DNA of 64,000 nucleotides from Arcanobacterium_A hippocoleae (lineage in GTDB: Bacteria > Actinomycetota > Actinomycetes > Actinomycetales > Actinomycetaceae), in NCBI RefSeq assembly GCF_031456295.1, contig NZ_JAVDUJ010000001.1:1488001-1552000 (forward strand), given 5' to 3'. This document shows, piece after piece, positions 16,528-26,326 of the stretch. The first letter of the stretch is position 1. The number at the start of each line of letters is the position of its first letter. Position numbers and translations under genes: made by a program. Below the pieces are notes generated by a model, which made no database searches, was not told the origin of the DNA, and worked only from the letters and a program-made list of their open reading frames with translations.

Positions 16528-19500
16528 GTGTACAGACACGCAAAACGTGCCTTAATGGCACTTTCTTTATGGGCAGTGGCTGCCACGTCTTTTGTGAGCA
16601 CTGCGCAAATCGCAGTAGCCGCAAATATTGCAGGAGAAATATCTGAGTCTGCTGATAATTCCTGGCACTCTGTCATTGTTGTGATGCAAGATCAGGAGGA
16701 AAGCGGCGATCGCCCCGCTGTTACTGCGGAAGAAAAAATCGAGCATGTCGAAGGGCTGATCGATACCGCGAAAAATAGCCAACAGAATGTTTTAGATCAG
16801 CTCGCGTATGAAACGGAAAGAAACAGGGCGCGGGAGGTTGAATCACTCTATGTCGTCAATGCTGTTTCTGCAACTGTCACGAAAGAAGTAGCTCTTTCGC
16901 TTGCGAAAACTCCTGGCGTTGCTGAAGTGAAAGTTGACCATAAAATCGCAGCTGATCCCGTCATTGAAGATTCTGGAGCGCGTTTATCCAGCTTCGGTGA
17001 GCGTTCAGCAGCAAAGCACGTGCCGTGGAATCTGCAGCAAATAGGTGTTTCGGAAGATCTGCAAGGAAAATATAACGGCACAGGAATCACGGTGGGGATC
17101 ATCGACTCTGGAGTTGATGTAAGCCATCCGGGGCTAAAAGCAAAATGGCGTGGAAATACGGGAGATAAATCGCTGAGCTGGTTTGATCCGGTTGGTAATT
17201 CTCCTGATCCAGTAGATTCAAGCGGGCACGGCACCCATGTGATCGGCACTATTCTCGGCTCTGATCCAAATGAAGCCAGCCTGATCGGGATAGCGCCGAA
17301 TGCAAACTTCATTGCTGCTCGTGTATTTGATCAGAACGGCGAAACAAACGACACTCGTTTGCTGAAAGCAATGCAGTGGATGCTGGCACCAGTTGATCGC
17401 AACGGGAAGGCGCATCCTGAACTTGCTCCACGCATTGTGAATAATTCATGGGGTACTTCTTCCACTAACGAGCTTCTCCGTGATGCCCTCAAGCAGTGGC
17501 GTGATGCTGGGATTCTTCCGGTTTTCTCTGCTGGTAATGTTGGCGAAAACACTCCTGGAGGGAAAGGGTCAATTACTCAGCCGGCATCCTTCCCGGAAGC
17601 TTTTGCGGTAGGTGCACTGCGCAGTGATGATCTTGTTGCGAAGTTTTCTTTGCGTGGCCCATCGCGGTTTACGAGCAACCCGAAACCGGATATTGTCGCT
17701 CCTGGCGTGAATATCCGTTCCTCGCATCTGCAGCATAAGATGAAGATTTTGTCTGGTACCTCTATGGCTGCACCACATGTGACAGGTGTGGCAGCGCTTG
17801 TTTTGAGTGCCAATCCAAAGCTTAAGCTGACCGAGCTCGAAGAAATTCTGAAGAACTCTGCTACCGCACTTACGGATCTCACACATGTTGATACACCGAA
17901 CCATGCATACGGTGTCGGTAAGGTGAACGCTGCGCTCGCTGTTGAGATGGCATTGCCTGGGCAGAAAATTGGGTCAATTCAGGGGAATGTTTATGTGCGA
18001 GGCGTGGATGCGGATGCGCCGAAGATAGCTCACTCACCTGTTCGTGTTTTTTATCAGGCAACAACTACGGATCTGACTGCGCGGGTTACTGACGATAGTG
18101 GGAACGAAAATGTGACACTCAAGATCATGAACAAAGCAAATGGATCACGTTCTCATGCAATGAAATTAATTGCAGGCAACAAGATCTCGGGCACATACGA
18201 GTTTGTGATTTCACCGCAAACGCTACAAGGCGATGACGCTGCATATCAGATTTGTGCTGTAGACCGGACGAAGAAAGAAGCTTGTACGCAGGAATATGCT
18301 TTTGAGCAAAAGTCGGCAGTGCAAATTGGTTGGAAAGAAGATTTCGAAGCGGGGACGGACGGTTTTGAGATGGGCGGCGAAACTCCCATGTGGATGTGGG
18401 GGAAGCCGGCAGATTCTCTGAAACCTGCGGCATCGGGCGAAAAAATCGTTGCTGTTGGGCTTGATGGAAATGGCTATAAAGGCATGAAAGATTCCGTGCT
18501 GATTACTCCTCCGATTTCTCTGGGGAAAACTGATCGTGCGGCTCTCAGCTTCAAGCATTGGTTCGATCTTGATAATTACGAGTACGCCACCTATGACACT
18601 GCTGAAGTGTGGATTGGTGAAGTGAATGGTAAAACAGGGGAGGTCACGTGGGAAGAAAAACCACAGCGCGTTTACAAGAATCGGGTTGCTGATTGGGAAC
18701 GCGCCCAGTTGGATCTTTTGAAGTATCAAGGCAAGACAATTCGCGTCATGTTTGGTGTGCGCGGGGTGTGGAAAGCTGAACATGATACTAGCGGATGGTT
18801 CATTGACGATATTGCTGTTGAAAAAGCGCAAGAATCCAAGCCGTCAAAGATTGACAATGATCTCACAATCGATAAATTCCCGAACGGGCGTACGCTCATT
18901 AGCTTCCTGCCGCTGAAGGATCAGAACGTGAGTGCTTACCGTTTATATCGAGCTCACGATAACGGAACCTTTGCGAAGGTGAAAGAGCTCACGGGAACGG
19001 AAATTCAAAAATATGCAATTAGATTCAACGATTACCCTACTCCGCAAAAAGGCACATACACCTATTACGTGACTGCTGTTGCAGGCGCTACTGAGTCTGA
19101 CCCCTCCGAAACGCTGCAACGCACATTTACGCAAGGTAAAGAAATTAAATCCTTCAATTTTGAATCGGATGAGCAAGGGTGGAAGAGCGAGCCAGATAGC
19201 AAAAATAACGTATTTGAACGTGGTGTTCCGAATGTGCCTGATGCACAAAATAATGGTAAAGCACCGATGAGTACTCAAATGGCGGGTAAGAACCCGGATA
19301 GTCCGAATGTTTTTGCCACCGTTCTGAATGACTATCGCAAGAGTAAGAGCACATATACGCTTATTTCACCTGAAATGGATTTATCGGGCTACACAGACGT
19401 TACGATGTACTGGCAGCAGTGGTTCAATACTCGCGGGCGGAACGGGTTTGATGAATGGAACAGCTACGATGATGACATCGCTCATGTCTATGTTCGCTCC

Positions 19501-21450
19501 AACGGTGGTGCATGGAAAGAAATCTTTACCCTTGACGAAAAGAAAATCGACGAAAAGGATCCGGCAGACAAAAAGACGCAATTACGGATCGGAAATGCTT
19601 GGCATGTTGATGGGGTAAAGCTTCCCCAAGAGAGTCTGGGGAAAAAGACGCAGGTTCGTTTTGTGCTCAATACCGGCAGTGAAATCACTGATTTCAGCGG
19701 TGGTTGGTATATTGATGACGTAATCTTTGCCGATACTGCTGATGCGCAGATTCCGGATCCAAAACCGGGTACGGCTCAAGCGCATCTTGCCGTGCAAGGT
19801 GGGGAAGATTTGCCGCTCCCGCATCTTGGAGCGCTCGCATCAGTAAGCAGTCGGATGTCTGCGCATGATGCCAGTGTCAGTGATTCCTGGGTTCCTGTCC
19901 GTGAAGGTACTGTCGAGCTTCTTGAACGTGGGGCAAAGGTTTCAACCGAAGCAGGATCTGGCGCTTATCTGCTCCGTGGAAGCACCGGCAAGGTTACCGT
20001 GTTGGCACAAGCTCCGGGGTATAAACCTGCATCGGTCGTTGTTGAACTGGTCGATGGTGAGATCGTGAAACGTGATTTCCATTTGGAGCAGGCAAAGGAA
20101 CAAACAATCACATTTACAGTCAAGGATCATGCTGGTAAGTCGGTGCCTGATGCGCGTCTTACCGTCTACAAGAAAGACGATTCAAAGCCAGTATCGACTT
20201 TCGAGGTGGAAAAAGCGGTAACAGCTAAATTGCTACCTGGAATGTATTTTGTGCGAGTTGGAGCTCCTGGTTATCTTGAAACAAATCGCTCTTTCGAGGT
20301 TTTGGATGGAGCAAACAGCCCACTTGAGATTCAGCTTGCCGCTGCTGTGCCGCATGGTGCCCCAAAGTGGATCGCTTATGATTCCGGTAATACAGATTCG
20401 GCTTTGATCACGATGGCTGCAGGCAAGACTGCTGCAGTAATGTTTGACGCTGGTAAGGGCGATTATGTCACATCAGCTCGATTCTTTGTTTATCGGACTT
20501 CTGTTGCGCAAGATTTCGAGTGGACGTTGTGGGACGCTGACGATATTGATGGTCTTCCAGGTAAAATGCTTGTTGGCCCAGTTAAGGCGCATGTTGCAGC
20601 TGGCAGCGGAGGTGAGTGGATCGAAGTAGCGATGCCATATCCAGTTGCCGTCAATGGCTCCTACTATGTGTCTTATACTCAGCTCACTGACGGCAAAGAG
20701 CGAATTTCTCTTGGTATTGATGCGAAAGCTGACGGCACGGATCGCAGCTTTAAGTTGATCAATGGCGCATGGGGCACTCCAGATGAAAAAGGGCAATTCA
20801 TGATCAATGCTCGGGTTGCTTCATTTAGCGCGGTCGTGCCGGCACCTAGTGTGAATACTGATGACTTGAGAACTGCGGTAGCAGCTGGGGCCGCTTTGCA
20901 AGAAAGCGATTATACTCCTGAGACTTGGCAGGTTTTTGCTGCTGCATTGGCTAATGCGCGTGATGTATTGGCTGCTCCGCAGTCTCAAAAGGAGGTTACT
21001 GCTGCTGTTACTGCACTGCGGGCTGCGCAAACTAAGTTGGTAAAGAAGCCAGATCCAGTCGCACCAGTTCCGGGTGGTGCGGAAAAGCCGGTAGATCCGA
21101 TTGTGCCAGCTCCGGGTAAAGAGGAGCAGCCGGTAGATCCAGTCGCACCAGTTCCAGGCAAAGAGAAGAAACCAGATTCGGCGATGGAGACTCCGGAAAA
21201 TAAGGAAAAAGCAGATTCATTGATTCCAGGCAAGAGTGCCATTGTAGATAAAGCTGATCAGCCAGGTGCTGATCAATCTGCAAAGGATCAAAATGCTACA
21301 GAAATGAAGTCGTCTGGAGCGAAAGCCCGTTTGTCTTCGACTGGTGCAACAGTATCTCCACTGCTTGCAGGTGCACTATTGGTATTCCTGCTTGGTTTTA
21401 CCATTGTTTACCTGCGCAAGGTGAACTTTGCGCAGGTAAACAATCGGTGA
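16528..21450 (+). CDS. Cell-wall-anchored subtilisin-like serine protease (S8), 1640 residues
   Basis: A large secreted protease. It has an N-terminal signal peptide (about 1-32) and an I9-like propeptide with a coiled Glu-rich start. The S8 catalytic domain has Asp193 (IIDSGVD), His234 (GHGTH), oxyanion Asn337 (SAGN) and Ser412 (SGTSMAAPH). Two beta-sandwich segments resembling the immune-inhibitor-A/MAM type each end in a GWxIDDI/V motif (about 600-770 and 870-1070). Carboxypeptidase-regulatory-like repeats, a C-terminal beta domain and a FIVAR-like helical segment (about 1450-1510) follow, then a Pro/Val/Lys-rich repeat (VDPxxPxPG) stalk. A sorting signal LSSTGA (1602-1607), a hydrophobic helix and a short tail close it. 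AGGAGG at 16518 supports the GTG start. It is probably displayed on the wall by a sortase and degrades host or nutrient proteins; substrate unknown. Confidence 0.9.
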   Translation: MYRHAKRALMALSLWAVAATSFVSTAQIAVAANIAGEISESADNSWHSVIVVMQDQEESGDRPAVTAEEKIEHVEGLIDTAKNSQQNVLDQLAYETERNRAREVESLYVVNAVSATVTKEVALSLAKTPGVAEVKVDHKIAADPVIEDSGARLSSFGERSAAKHVPWNLQQIGVSEDLQGKYNGTGITVGIIDSGVDVSHPGLKAKWRGNTGDKSLSWFDPVGNSPDPVDSSGHGTHVIGTILGSDPNEASLIGIAPNANFIAARVFDQNGETNDTRLLKAMQWMLAPVDRNGKAHPELAPRIVNNSWGTSSTNELLRDALKQWRDAGILPVFSAGNVGENTPGGKGSITQPASFPEAFAVGALRSDDLVAKFSLRGPSRFTSNPKPDIVAPGVNIRSSHLQHKMKILSGTSMAAPHVTGVAALVLSANPKLKLTELEEILKNSATALTDLTHVDTPNHAYGVGKVNAALAVEMALPGQKIGSIQGNVYVRGVDADAPKIAHSPVRVFYQATTTDLTARVTDDSGNENVTLKIMNKANGSRSHAMKLIAGNKISGTYEFVISPQTLQGDDAAYQICAVDRTKKEACTQEYAFEQKSAVQIGWKEDFEAGTDGFEMGGETPMWMWGKPADSLKPAASGEKIVAVGLDGNGYKGMKDSVLITPPISLGKTDRAALSFKHWFDLDNYEYATYDTAEVWIGEVNGKTGEVTWEEKPQRVYKNRVADWERAQLDLLKYQGKTIRVMFGVRGVWKAEHDTSGWFIDDIAVEKAQESKPSKIDNDLTIDKFPNGRTLISFLPLKDQNVSAYRLYRAHDNGTFAKVKELTGTEIQKYAIRFNDYPTPQKGTYTYYVTAVAGATESDPSETLQRTFTQGKEIKSFNFESDEQGWKSEPDSKNNVFERGVPNVPDAQNNGKAPMSTQMAGKNPDSPNVFATVLNDYRKSKSTYTLISPEMDLSGYTDVTMYWQQWFNTRGRNGFDEWNSYDDDIAHVYVRSNGGAWKEIFTLDEKKIDEKDPADKKTQLRIGNAWHVDGVKLPQESLGKKTQVRFVLNTGSEITDFSGGWYIDDVIFADTADAQIPDPKPGTAQAHLAVQGGEDLPLPHLGALASVSSRMSAHDASVSDSWVPVREGTVELLERGAKVSTEAGSGAYLLRGSTGKVTVLAQAPGYKPASVVVELVDGEIVKRDFHLEQAKEQTITFTVKDHAGKSVPDARLTVYKKDDSKPVSTFEVEKAVTAKLLPGMYFVRVGAPGYLETNRSFEVLDGANSPLEIQLAAAVPHGAPKWIAYDSGNTDSALITMAAGKTAAVMFDAGKGDYVTSARFFVYRTSVAQDFEWTLWDADDIDGLPGKMLVGPVKAHVAAGSGGEWIEVAMPYPVAVNGSYYVSYTQLTDGKERISLGIDAKADGTDRSFKLINGAWGTPDEKGQFMINARVASFSAVVPAPSVNTDDLRTAVAAGAALQESDYTPETWQVFAAALANARDVLAAPQSQKEVTAAVTALRAAQTKLVKKPDPVAPVPGGAEKPVDPIVPAPGKEEQPVDPVAPVPGKEKKPDSAMETPENKEKADSLIPGKSAIVDKADQPGADQSAKDQNATEMKSSGAKARLSSTGATVSPLLAGALLVFLLGFTIVYLRKVNFAQVNNR
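21403..21444 (+). other. 17-bp perfect hairpin inside the protease 3' end
   Basis: The arms 21403-21419 (ATTGTTTACCTGCGCAA) and 21428-21444 are perfectly complementary with an 8-base loop. They lie within the last codons, which encode the membrane helix end and cytoplasmic tail. No T-tract follows. It may protect the mRNA 3' end or assist termination. Confidence 0.7.
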
Positions 21451-21769
21451 TGATCAGTTGATTTCATGTGAAGTCAAAAAGCCAATTGTGGAGGTTTATC
21501 CAAGGAAAATACACAATGGCAAAGATTACAGCAACCGGGTCTGAAGCGTTATAAGCGGCTTTGTGAAAAAGTTCAGCAGACAGTGAGCTGTTTTCGTCGG
21601 CAAATTGATGCAAGGTTTGGGGTGCATCCAGGATCAGATGCGCCCCAAACCTTTGTACATACTCAGTTATGATTCAGGTGATTGGAGATTACATTTTCGT
21701 TCCAGGTAAGTTCCGATCATGAAACATTCCTGCAAACTGCCGTCACGGGAAAGTGGAGCACGGCAGAGG
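21451..21769. other. Convergent spacer between protease gene and phoU
   Basis: No gene is supported. It contains one strong hairpin (21612-21653). Confidence 0.6.
21612..21653. terminator. Hairpin between convergent genes
   Basis: A 17-bp stem with one G-T pair (21612-21628 and 21637-21653) and an 8-base loop, located between the protease and phoU stop codons. Tails on both sides are only weakly T-rich, so it is a probable bidirectional terminator. Confidence 0.6.
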
Positions 21770-22456
21770 TTAGTTTGCAACTTCCGTCAAATCAACTTTG
21801 GCAAATGGATCAGTGGTTTGGTGGAGCCCTTGTACTACATACTGCATTCGGCGAGCGACGGCGACGGCATGATCGCCATAACGTTCAAGATATCGGCCAA
21901 GGAGTACGATATCGATGATTTCCTGCCGGGTGTAGGAATTATTTTCATCAAGTACATAATCGAAGGTGCGCAAGTGTAACTCGTCAAGCAAATCGTCTTC
22001 AGCTTCAATTTCGTGTGCAAGCGCAAGATCTTCTGTTTCAATCAGTTTTGCCATCTTCTCGCCTGCGATTTTCGCATGTTCAGCCATTTGCAGCAGTAAA
22101 TCACGTACCTCTCCAGAAACTACTGGCTCTGGATAGCGTCCGCGAGCTACGTATGCTACGTGCCGTGCCAAATCTCCCATTCGCTCAAGTGTGGCAGAGA
22201 GGCGCAAGCCAGAGACGACTACGCGCAAATCGGTAGCCACAGGAGTCTGGCGTGCAAGCAGTGATACACCCATTTCGTCAATTGCGCGTTCCAAGAGATC
22301 GATATGCTTATCCGCATCGATTACTTTTTCAGCTTTTGAAAGGTTTGCGTCAGCCAATGCGGTTGCTGCGCGGCTCATTGCTTTTGCTGCTGCTTTGGCT
22401 TCAGCAATGAGGGTTTCGTTGAGCTGCCCCATTTGAGCCTTGAATTGTTCACGCAT
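21770..22456 (-). CDS. phoU: Phosphate transport system regulatory protein PhoU
   Basis: A 228-residue all-helical protein with the two PhoU repeats. Each carries the metal-binding pattern: LERMGDLARHVAYVA near residues 89-103 and RYLERYGDHAVAVARR near 188-203. PhoU links the phosphate importer to the sensor kinase and dampens the phosphate-starvation response. It is divergent from senX3-regX3, the standard actinobacterial arrangement. No pst genes lie nearby. Confidence 0.95.
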   Translation of the reverse strand: MREQFKAQMGQLNETLIAEAKAAAKAMSRAATALADANLSKAEKVIDADKHIDLLERAIDEMGVSLLARQTPVATDLRVVVSGLRLSATLERMGDLARHVAYVARGRYPEPVVSGEVRDLLLQMAEHAKIAGEKMAKLIETEDLALAHEIEAEDDLLDELHLRTFDYVLDENNSYTRQEIIDIVLLGRYLERYGDHAVAVARRMQYVVQGLHQTTDPFAKVDLTEVAN

Positions 22457-22713
22457 TTGCGCTCCTTTATGAAGTAGTGTTTCGCCTTATTGAATTGATT
22501 TTGAAAGTAGAATTAGAGCCGTCAACAATCACATGAGCTGCTACGCATCTCGTAGCGGACGGAATGCCACAGCTGCTGATGCCACGATTGACACATTTTC
22601 AGAACTAATTCAAACATCTTTATTTAAATTAATTCCTACCCAAAGGTTAACAATGAGTATACGATTTCCCAAGCGAGTAGGTATTCAGATGAGAGCAAGG
22701 ATAGGCTGATTTT

Positions 22714-23982
22714 ATGCACCCTGCGTTTGTGTTCTTCCTCGGTTTATTTATCGGTACTGCTACTATTGCCGGTATCTGGTACACCGAATATTGGATTCGG
22801 CATGCCAAGGCGCGCCGTGAAATTGAAGCGCAAAAAGAGCAGGCGCAAGAACACGTAATGTTAATGTTAGATGCGCTTCCGCAAGGATATATCGTGGTGG
22901 ATGCGGACGGTGAAATCCTCCGTGCCGCCCAGCTGGCAAAAGCTTTTGGTTTCATTATCGAAGATGTGCTGCGGCCAAATATTGCGGAAATGGTGCGTGA
23001 AGTGTTTTCGACGGGGAAAACACGCGATGTCGAATTTGATTTAGTTGAAACGCTGAAACGGGAGCGGCGTTCCCGGCGAATCTGGGCGCGGATTACGCGG
23101 GTGAATGCTGAACGAGTGATAATTTTCTTTGAAGATCAAACAGAAAAACGTCGTCTTGATGAAACCCGTCGTGATTTTATCGCGAATATTTCGCACGAAT
23201 TAAAAACCCCGATTGGGGGGATTAAGCTGCTTGCCGAGACGATCACGCAAGTATCGGAAGAGCCACAACTCGTGCAAAAATTTGCGCGAAATCTGGAGGT
23301 CGAATCGGCACGCCTGGCTGAGCTGGTGCAGGAAATTATTCAACTTTCGCGGTTGCAGGAGACAGATGCACTTTCAGACCCGCAGGTTGTTTCGATTGAC
23401 GGAGTTGTGGATGAAGCGCTGGCGCGGATCGAAGTAGTGGCAAAATCACGGCAGATCACACTTTCTCGTGGCGGTGAGCATGGTCTTGAAGTCTATGGAG
23501 ATTATTCACTCCTCATGACGGCTGTGCGGAATCTCCTTGATAATGCAGTGCGCTATTCAAAAGCTTACTCAAGAGTTTCAGTGGGGATTTCAAGCACTCG
23601 TAATGCAGTATCGATTGCTGTGGTAGACGCTGGGCAAGGAATCCCACAAGAGCTGCATGATCGCGTTTTTGAACGTTTCTTTCGCGGTGATAGTGCACGT
23701 TCGCGCGAAACAGGCGGTAGCGGGTTGGGTTTAAGCATTGTGAAACATGTGGTGCAAGATCATGGCGGGAAGGTGCATTTGTGGAGTCAGGAAGGGCGCG
23801 GCTCGACTTTCACAATTGAACTGCCAAAGATCTACGAACAAAATCAAAAAGCACAGCCCTCAGCAGCGATTTCGCAGTCTGATATAACGGAAGGAATGGT
23901 CACAATCAGTTTGACGCAAACTGAGGCATCACGCCAGGATCGATCCGCTCAGAATGTAGCCATTGAGGTAAATCGCAAGTGA
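22714..23982 (+). CDS. senX3: Sensor histidine kinase SenX3
   Basis: A 422-residue sensor kinase, PhoR-like, that controls the phosphate starvation response with RegX3. One N-terminal transmembrane helix (about 4-24) is followed by a cytoplasmic PAS-like region (about 45-140). The dimerisation domain has the phosphorylated His in ISHELKTPIGGI (about residue 159). The ATPase domain has the N box NLLDNAVRYS, G1 VVDAGQGIP, F box and G2 TGGSGLGLSI. Only a single membrane pass is seen, shorter than mycobacterial SenX3, which has two. regX3 follows 37 bases downstream. Confidence 0.94.
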   Translation: MHPAFVFFLGLFIGTATIAGIWYTEYWIRHAKARREIEAQKEQAQEHVMLMLDALPQGYIVVDADGEILRAAQLAKAFGFIIEDVLRPNIAEMVREVFSTGKTRDVEFDLVETLKRERRSRRIWARITRVNAERVIIFFEDQTEKRRLDETRRDFIANISHELKTPIGGIKLLAETITQVSEEPQLVQKFARNLEVESARLAELVQEIIQLSRLQETDALSDPQVVSIDGVVDEALARIEVVAKSRQITLSRGGEHGLEVYGDYSLLMTAVRNLLDNAVRYSKAYSRVSVGISSTRNAVSIAVVDAGQGIPQELHDRVFERFFRGDSARSRETGGSGLGLSIVKHVVQDHGGKVHLWSQEGRGSTFTIELPKIYEQNQKAQPSAAISQSDITEGMVTISLTQTEASRQDRSAQNVAIEVNRK

Positions 23983-24019
23983 AGCGAAGTAAATAGAGCA
24001 CTAAGAGGAAGAACAGAAA

Positions 24020-24712
24020 ATGACGACACTCATGCTTGTAGAAGATGAACCAACACTCCGTGAAACTCTCGCGTTTAATCTCGAACGCGAAGGTTTTGCT
24101 GTAGTGCAAGCATCTGATGGTGCACAAGCACTTGATAAATTCAGCCCGAGCATTGATCTGATTTTACTTGATGTGATGTTGCCGAAAGTCTCTGGCACTG
24201 AAGTGTGCCGCAGGCTGCGGCAAGTATCGCAGGTGCCAATTATTATGGTGACGGCGAAAGATTCGGAAATAGATAAGGTGGTCGGCTTAGAGATCGGTGC
24301 CGACGATTATCTCACCAAGCCGTATTCGTATCGTGAATTATTGGCACGAGTGCGGGCATTGCTTCGGCGCAGCAGCCATGTATTGGCTCAAAATAACGAA
24401 CCGGAGCGAGAGGTGCTGACGATTGGAGCATTGCAGCTTGATCCGAGCGCGCACGAAGTACGCTTGAATGGTACGCCAATTTCGATGCCGTTGCGGGAAT
24501 ATGAACTACTCGAATATCTGATGGAAAATCCAGGTAGAGTGCTGACGCGTTCGCAGATTCTTGATCGAATTTGGGGGATCGACTATATTGGCGATTCCAA
24601 AACTCTCGATGTGCATGTGAAGCGGATCCGTGGAAAAATCGAGACTGATCCGGCAAATCCGAAACTACTGGTAACGGTGCGCGGACTCGGATACAAAATC
24701 GTCGTACCTTGA
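24020..24712 (+). CDS. regX3: Response regulator RegX3
   Basis: A 230-residue OmpR/PhoB-type regulator. The receiver domain has the acidic pair in LVEDEP, the phospho-acceptor Asp in LILLDVMLP (near residue 52), Thr in MVTAKDS and Lys in YLTKPYS. A winged-helix DNA-binding domain follows, ending in RGLGYKIV. It is cotranscribed with senX3. In actinobacteria RegX3/PhoP-type regulators bind direct repeats near phosphate genes; I did not find a convincing repeat in the phoU-senX3 spacer. Confidence 0.95.
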   Translation: MTTLMLVEDEPTLRETLAFNLEREGFAVVQASDGAQALDKFSPSIDLILLDVMLPKVSGTEVCRRLRQVSQVPIIMVTAKDSEIDKVVGLEIGADDYLTKPYSYRELLARVRALLRRSSHVLAQNNEPEREVLTIGALQLDPSAHEVRLNGTPISMPLREYELLEYLMENPGRVLTRSQILDRIWGIDYIGDSKTLDVHVKRIRGKIETDPANPKLLVTVRGLGYKIVVP

Positions 24713-24729
24713 TTAGGCACGTTTAATTT

Positions 24730-25332
24730 TTAGTTTTGGGAATAAGATGCCGTTTCGCGAGCGACGGTAAAACCATTTCCGGTCTTTTCATGCCAGCAAT
24801 CAACTTGCGTTTCGGTCACGGTGCAAGCATAGCCGTTATGCTGCATCGACGTTCCATATGCGAGTTCTTTATCGGAACTGATTGTACGCCCGCAATTCGC
24901 ACTCGTGCTATCTTCGGTCACGTTAAAAGTGATCGGTGCGCCTTTACAGCCTTCAGGAGCTTTGAACGTGTATTTATAAATAGTGCAGGATACGCCGTCG
25001 CCAAATGCGCAGGAGATATTTCCTGATGGCGCCTTAAATTCACTTCCAGCGATGGCGTTTTCTGGAGCGGGACGCGTGAGCTCTAGCTCAGCTTTTGCTG
25101 CTTTCTCTTGCGTTGTTTCTTGTGCTTTGGCCTTGCTGGAGGAATTTTCGGATTCATCTTCTTGGTTGAAAGTGACAACCTCGTTCGTATTTTTTCCGTG
25201 TACGATTTCCGCATTGGTGCGGAAGAGGAAAGTAAAAGCAAGAATTAATGCTACTGCGCACAGTATACTCGTAATCACGGCGATGACCGGCACCGAAATC
25301 GTGCCCGTCAGGTTCATATTCTTCCGACCCAT
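24730..25332 (-). CDS. Membrane-anchored Cys-rich extracellular protein
   Basis: A 200-residue protein with one transmembrane helix near residues 12-37, an acidic/Ser/Ala/Lys linker, and an extracytoplasmic domain (about 95-200). The domain has six cysteines probably forming disulfides, in the pattern SGNISCAF, VSCTIY, EGC, ANCGR, YACTV and VDCWHE. The PSGNIxC start resembles a domain annotated in actinobacterial exported proteins (DUF6636-like), which I cannot confirm here. Function unknown. It converges on regX3 with only 17 bases between stop codons. Confidence 0.6.
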   Translation of the reverse strand: MGRKNMNLTGTISVPVIAVITSILCAVALILAFTFLFRTNAEIVHGKNTNEVVTFNQEDESENSSSKAKAQETTQEKAAKAELELTRPAPENAIAGSEFKAPSGNISCAFGDGVSCTIYKYTFKAPEGCKGAPITFNVTEDSTSANCGRTISSDKELAYGTSMQHNGYACTVTETQVDCWHEKTGNGFTVARETASYSQN

Positions 25333-25506
25333 CAGATTCCTTGTGTAGAAGTGTTTTGATTATCCTAAAGGCGAAGTGCGATTTTTAAGACATCGCGTAA
25401 CCGATTGAATTAGTACAATACTATTACATCAGACGATGCGACGATGAATAGATTACAGATCGGATTCAAAACGTAGCACACTCAGGCTCAGATGGAAGGA
25501 GGAAAG

Positions 25507-26253
25507 ATGATTTTTACAGGAGCTACTCCTCCCTGTTTGATCGTCCCGATCACCGGCACTACCAGCGCGAAATTGGTGGAAGAGGCAATTGAAGCACAGC
25601 TTGCAGGCGCTGACGTAATCGAATGGAGAATCGATTTTCTTTTCGGGACACATCAAAATTTGAGCTTTGCTGAAATCGGGCGAGAAGTACTGTCGCCAAT
25701 CTTGGAACAGACGTCAGTGCCGATTTTGCTGACTTTACGCACTCTTGAACAAGGTGGGCAAGCTAAGATCAGTGACGGACGATATCGGCTACTCTTTGCC
25801 GAGATGCTTGATACGCTAGGGCATCTAGCTGCTCCCGCAAAACGAATCGGGGTGGATCTTGAGTCGCGTTTTGCTGGGGCAGCAGTGTTCGCAGAAAAAG
25901 CACTGAAGGCTGGATATACAGTCGTAGTTTCACACCATGATTGGAACGAGACTCCAGATGATTTAATGCTGCGGTTGATATTTGAGGAAATGCTTGAAAT
26001 TCCAGGCATAGTAGCGAAGTTAGCCGTCACTGCAAATTCGGAAGAAGATACATCGCGGCTTTTACGGGTAACGAAAGAAGTAGCAACGGATCATCATCGT
26101 CCGCTGATCGCTTTGGCAATGGGTGAAGCTGGGAAGCGCTCGCGGCTCGAAGGATGGAAATACGGGTCAATTGCTACTTTTGTGGCGGTTGGAGCTGCTT
26201 CAGCGCCCGGGCAGCCACAGATGAGCGAATTAAAGCTGGCGCTTGGACGGTGA
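25507..26253 (+). CDS. aroD: 3-dehydroquinate dehydratase, type I
   Basis: A 248-residue class I (Schiff-base) enzyme of the shikimate pathway, converting 3-dehydroquinate to 3-dehydroshikimate. Family features are EWRIDFL, the catalytic histidine in VVSHHDWNETP and the Schiff-base lysine in IVAKLAVTAN. The C-terminal MGEAGKRSRLEG loop closes over the substrate. An upstream in-frame ATG at 25492 is itself part of the ribosome-site region (GGAAGGAGGAAAG), so ATG 25507 is the start. Most actinobacteria use the type II enzyme, so a type I enzyme is mildly unusual. Confidence 0.9.
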   Translation: MIFTGATPPCLIVPITGTTSAKLVEEAIEAQLAGADVIEWRIDFLFGTHQNLSFAEIGREVLSPILEQTSVPILLTLRTLEQGGQAKISDGRYRLLFAEMLDTLGHLAAPAKRIGVDLESRFAGAAVFAEKALKAGYTVVVSHHDWNETPDDLMLRLIFEEMLEIPGIVAKLAVTANSEEDTSRLLRVTKEVATDHHRPLIALAMGEAGKRSRLEGWKYGSIATFVAVGAASAPGQPQMSELKLALGR

Positions 26254-26326
26254 GCTAGGTGCAAATTTCGCGGATTACGAAGGCGATTTAAGTCAATATT
26301 GGCGAACCAAGTGCGAAGGAGCAGAA

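Noticed and set aside
18223..18831. Antisense open frame (202 codons) inside the surface protease gene
   Set aside because: Its translation is low-complexity and Cys/His/Pro-rich, lacks domain features, and the sense frame is clearly coding.
22457..22713. PHO-box-like sequence in the phoU-senX3 spacer
   Set aside because: GGTTAACAATGAG shows only a weak single resemblance; no pair of direct repeats with proper spacing was found.
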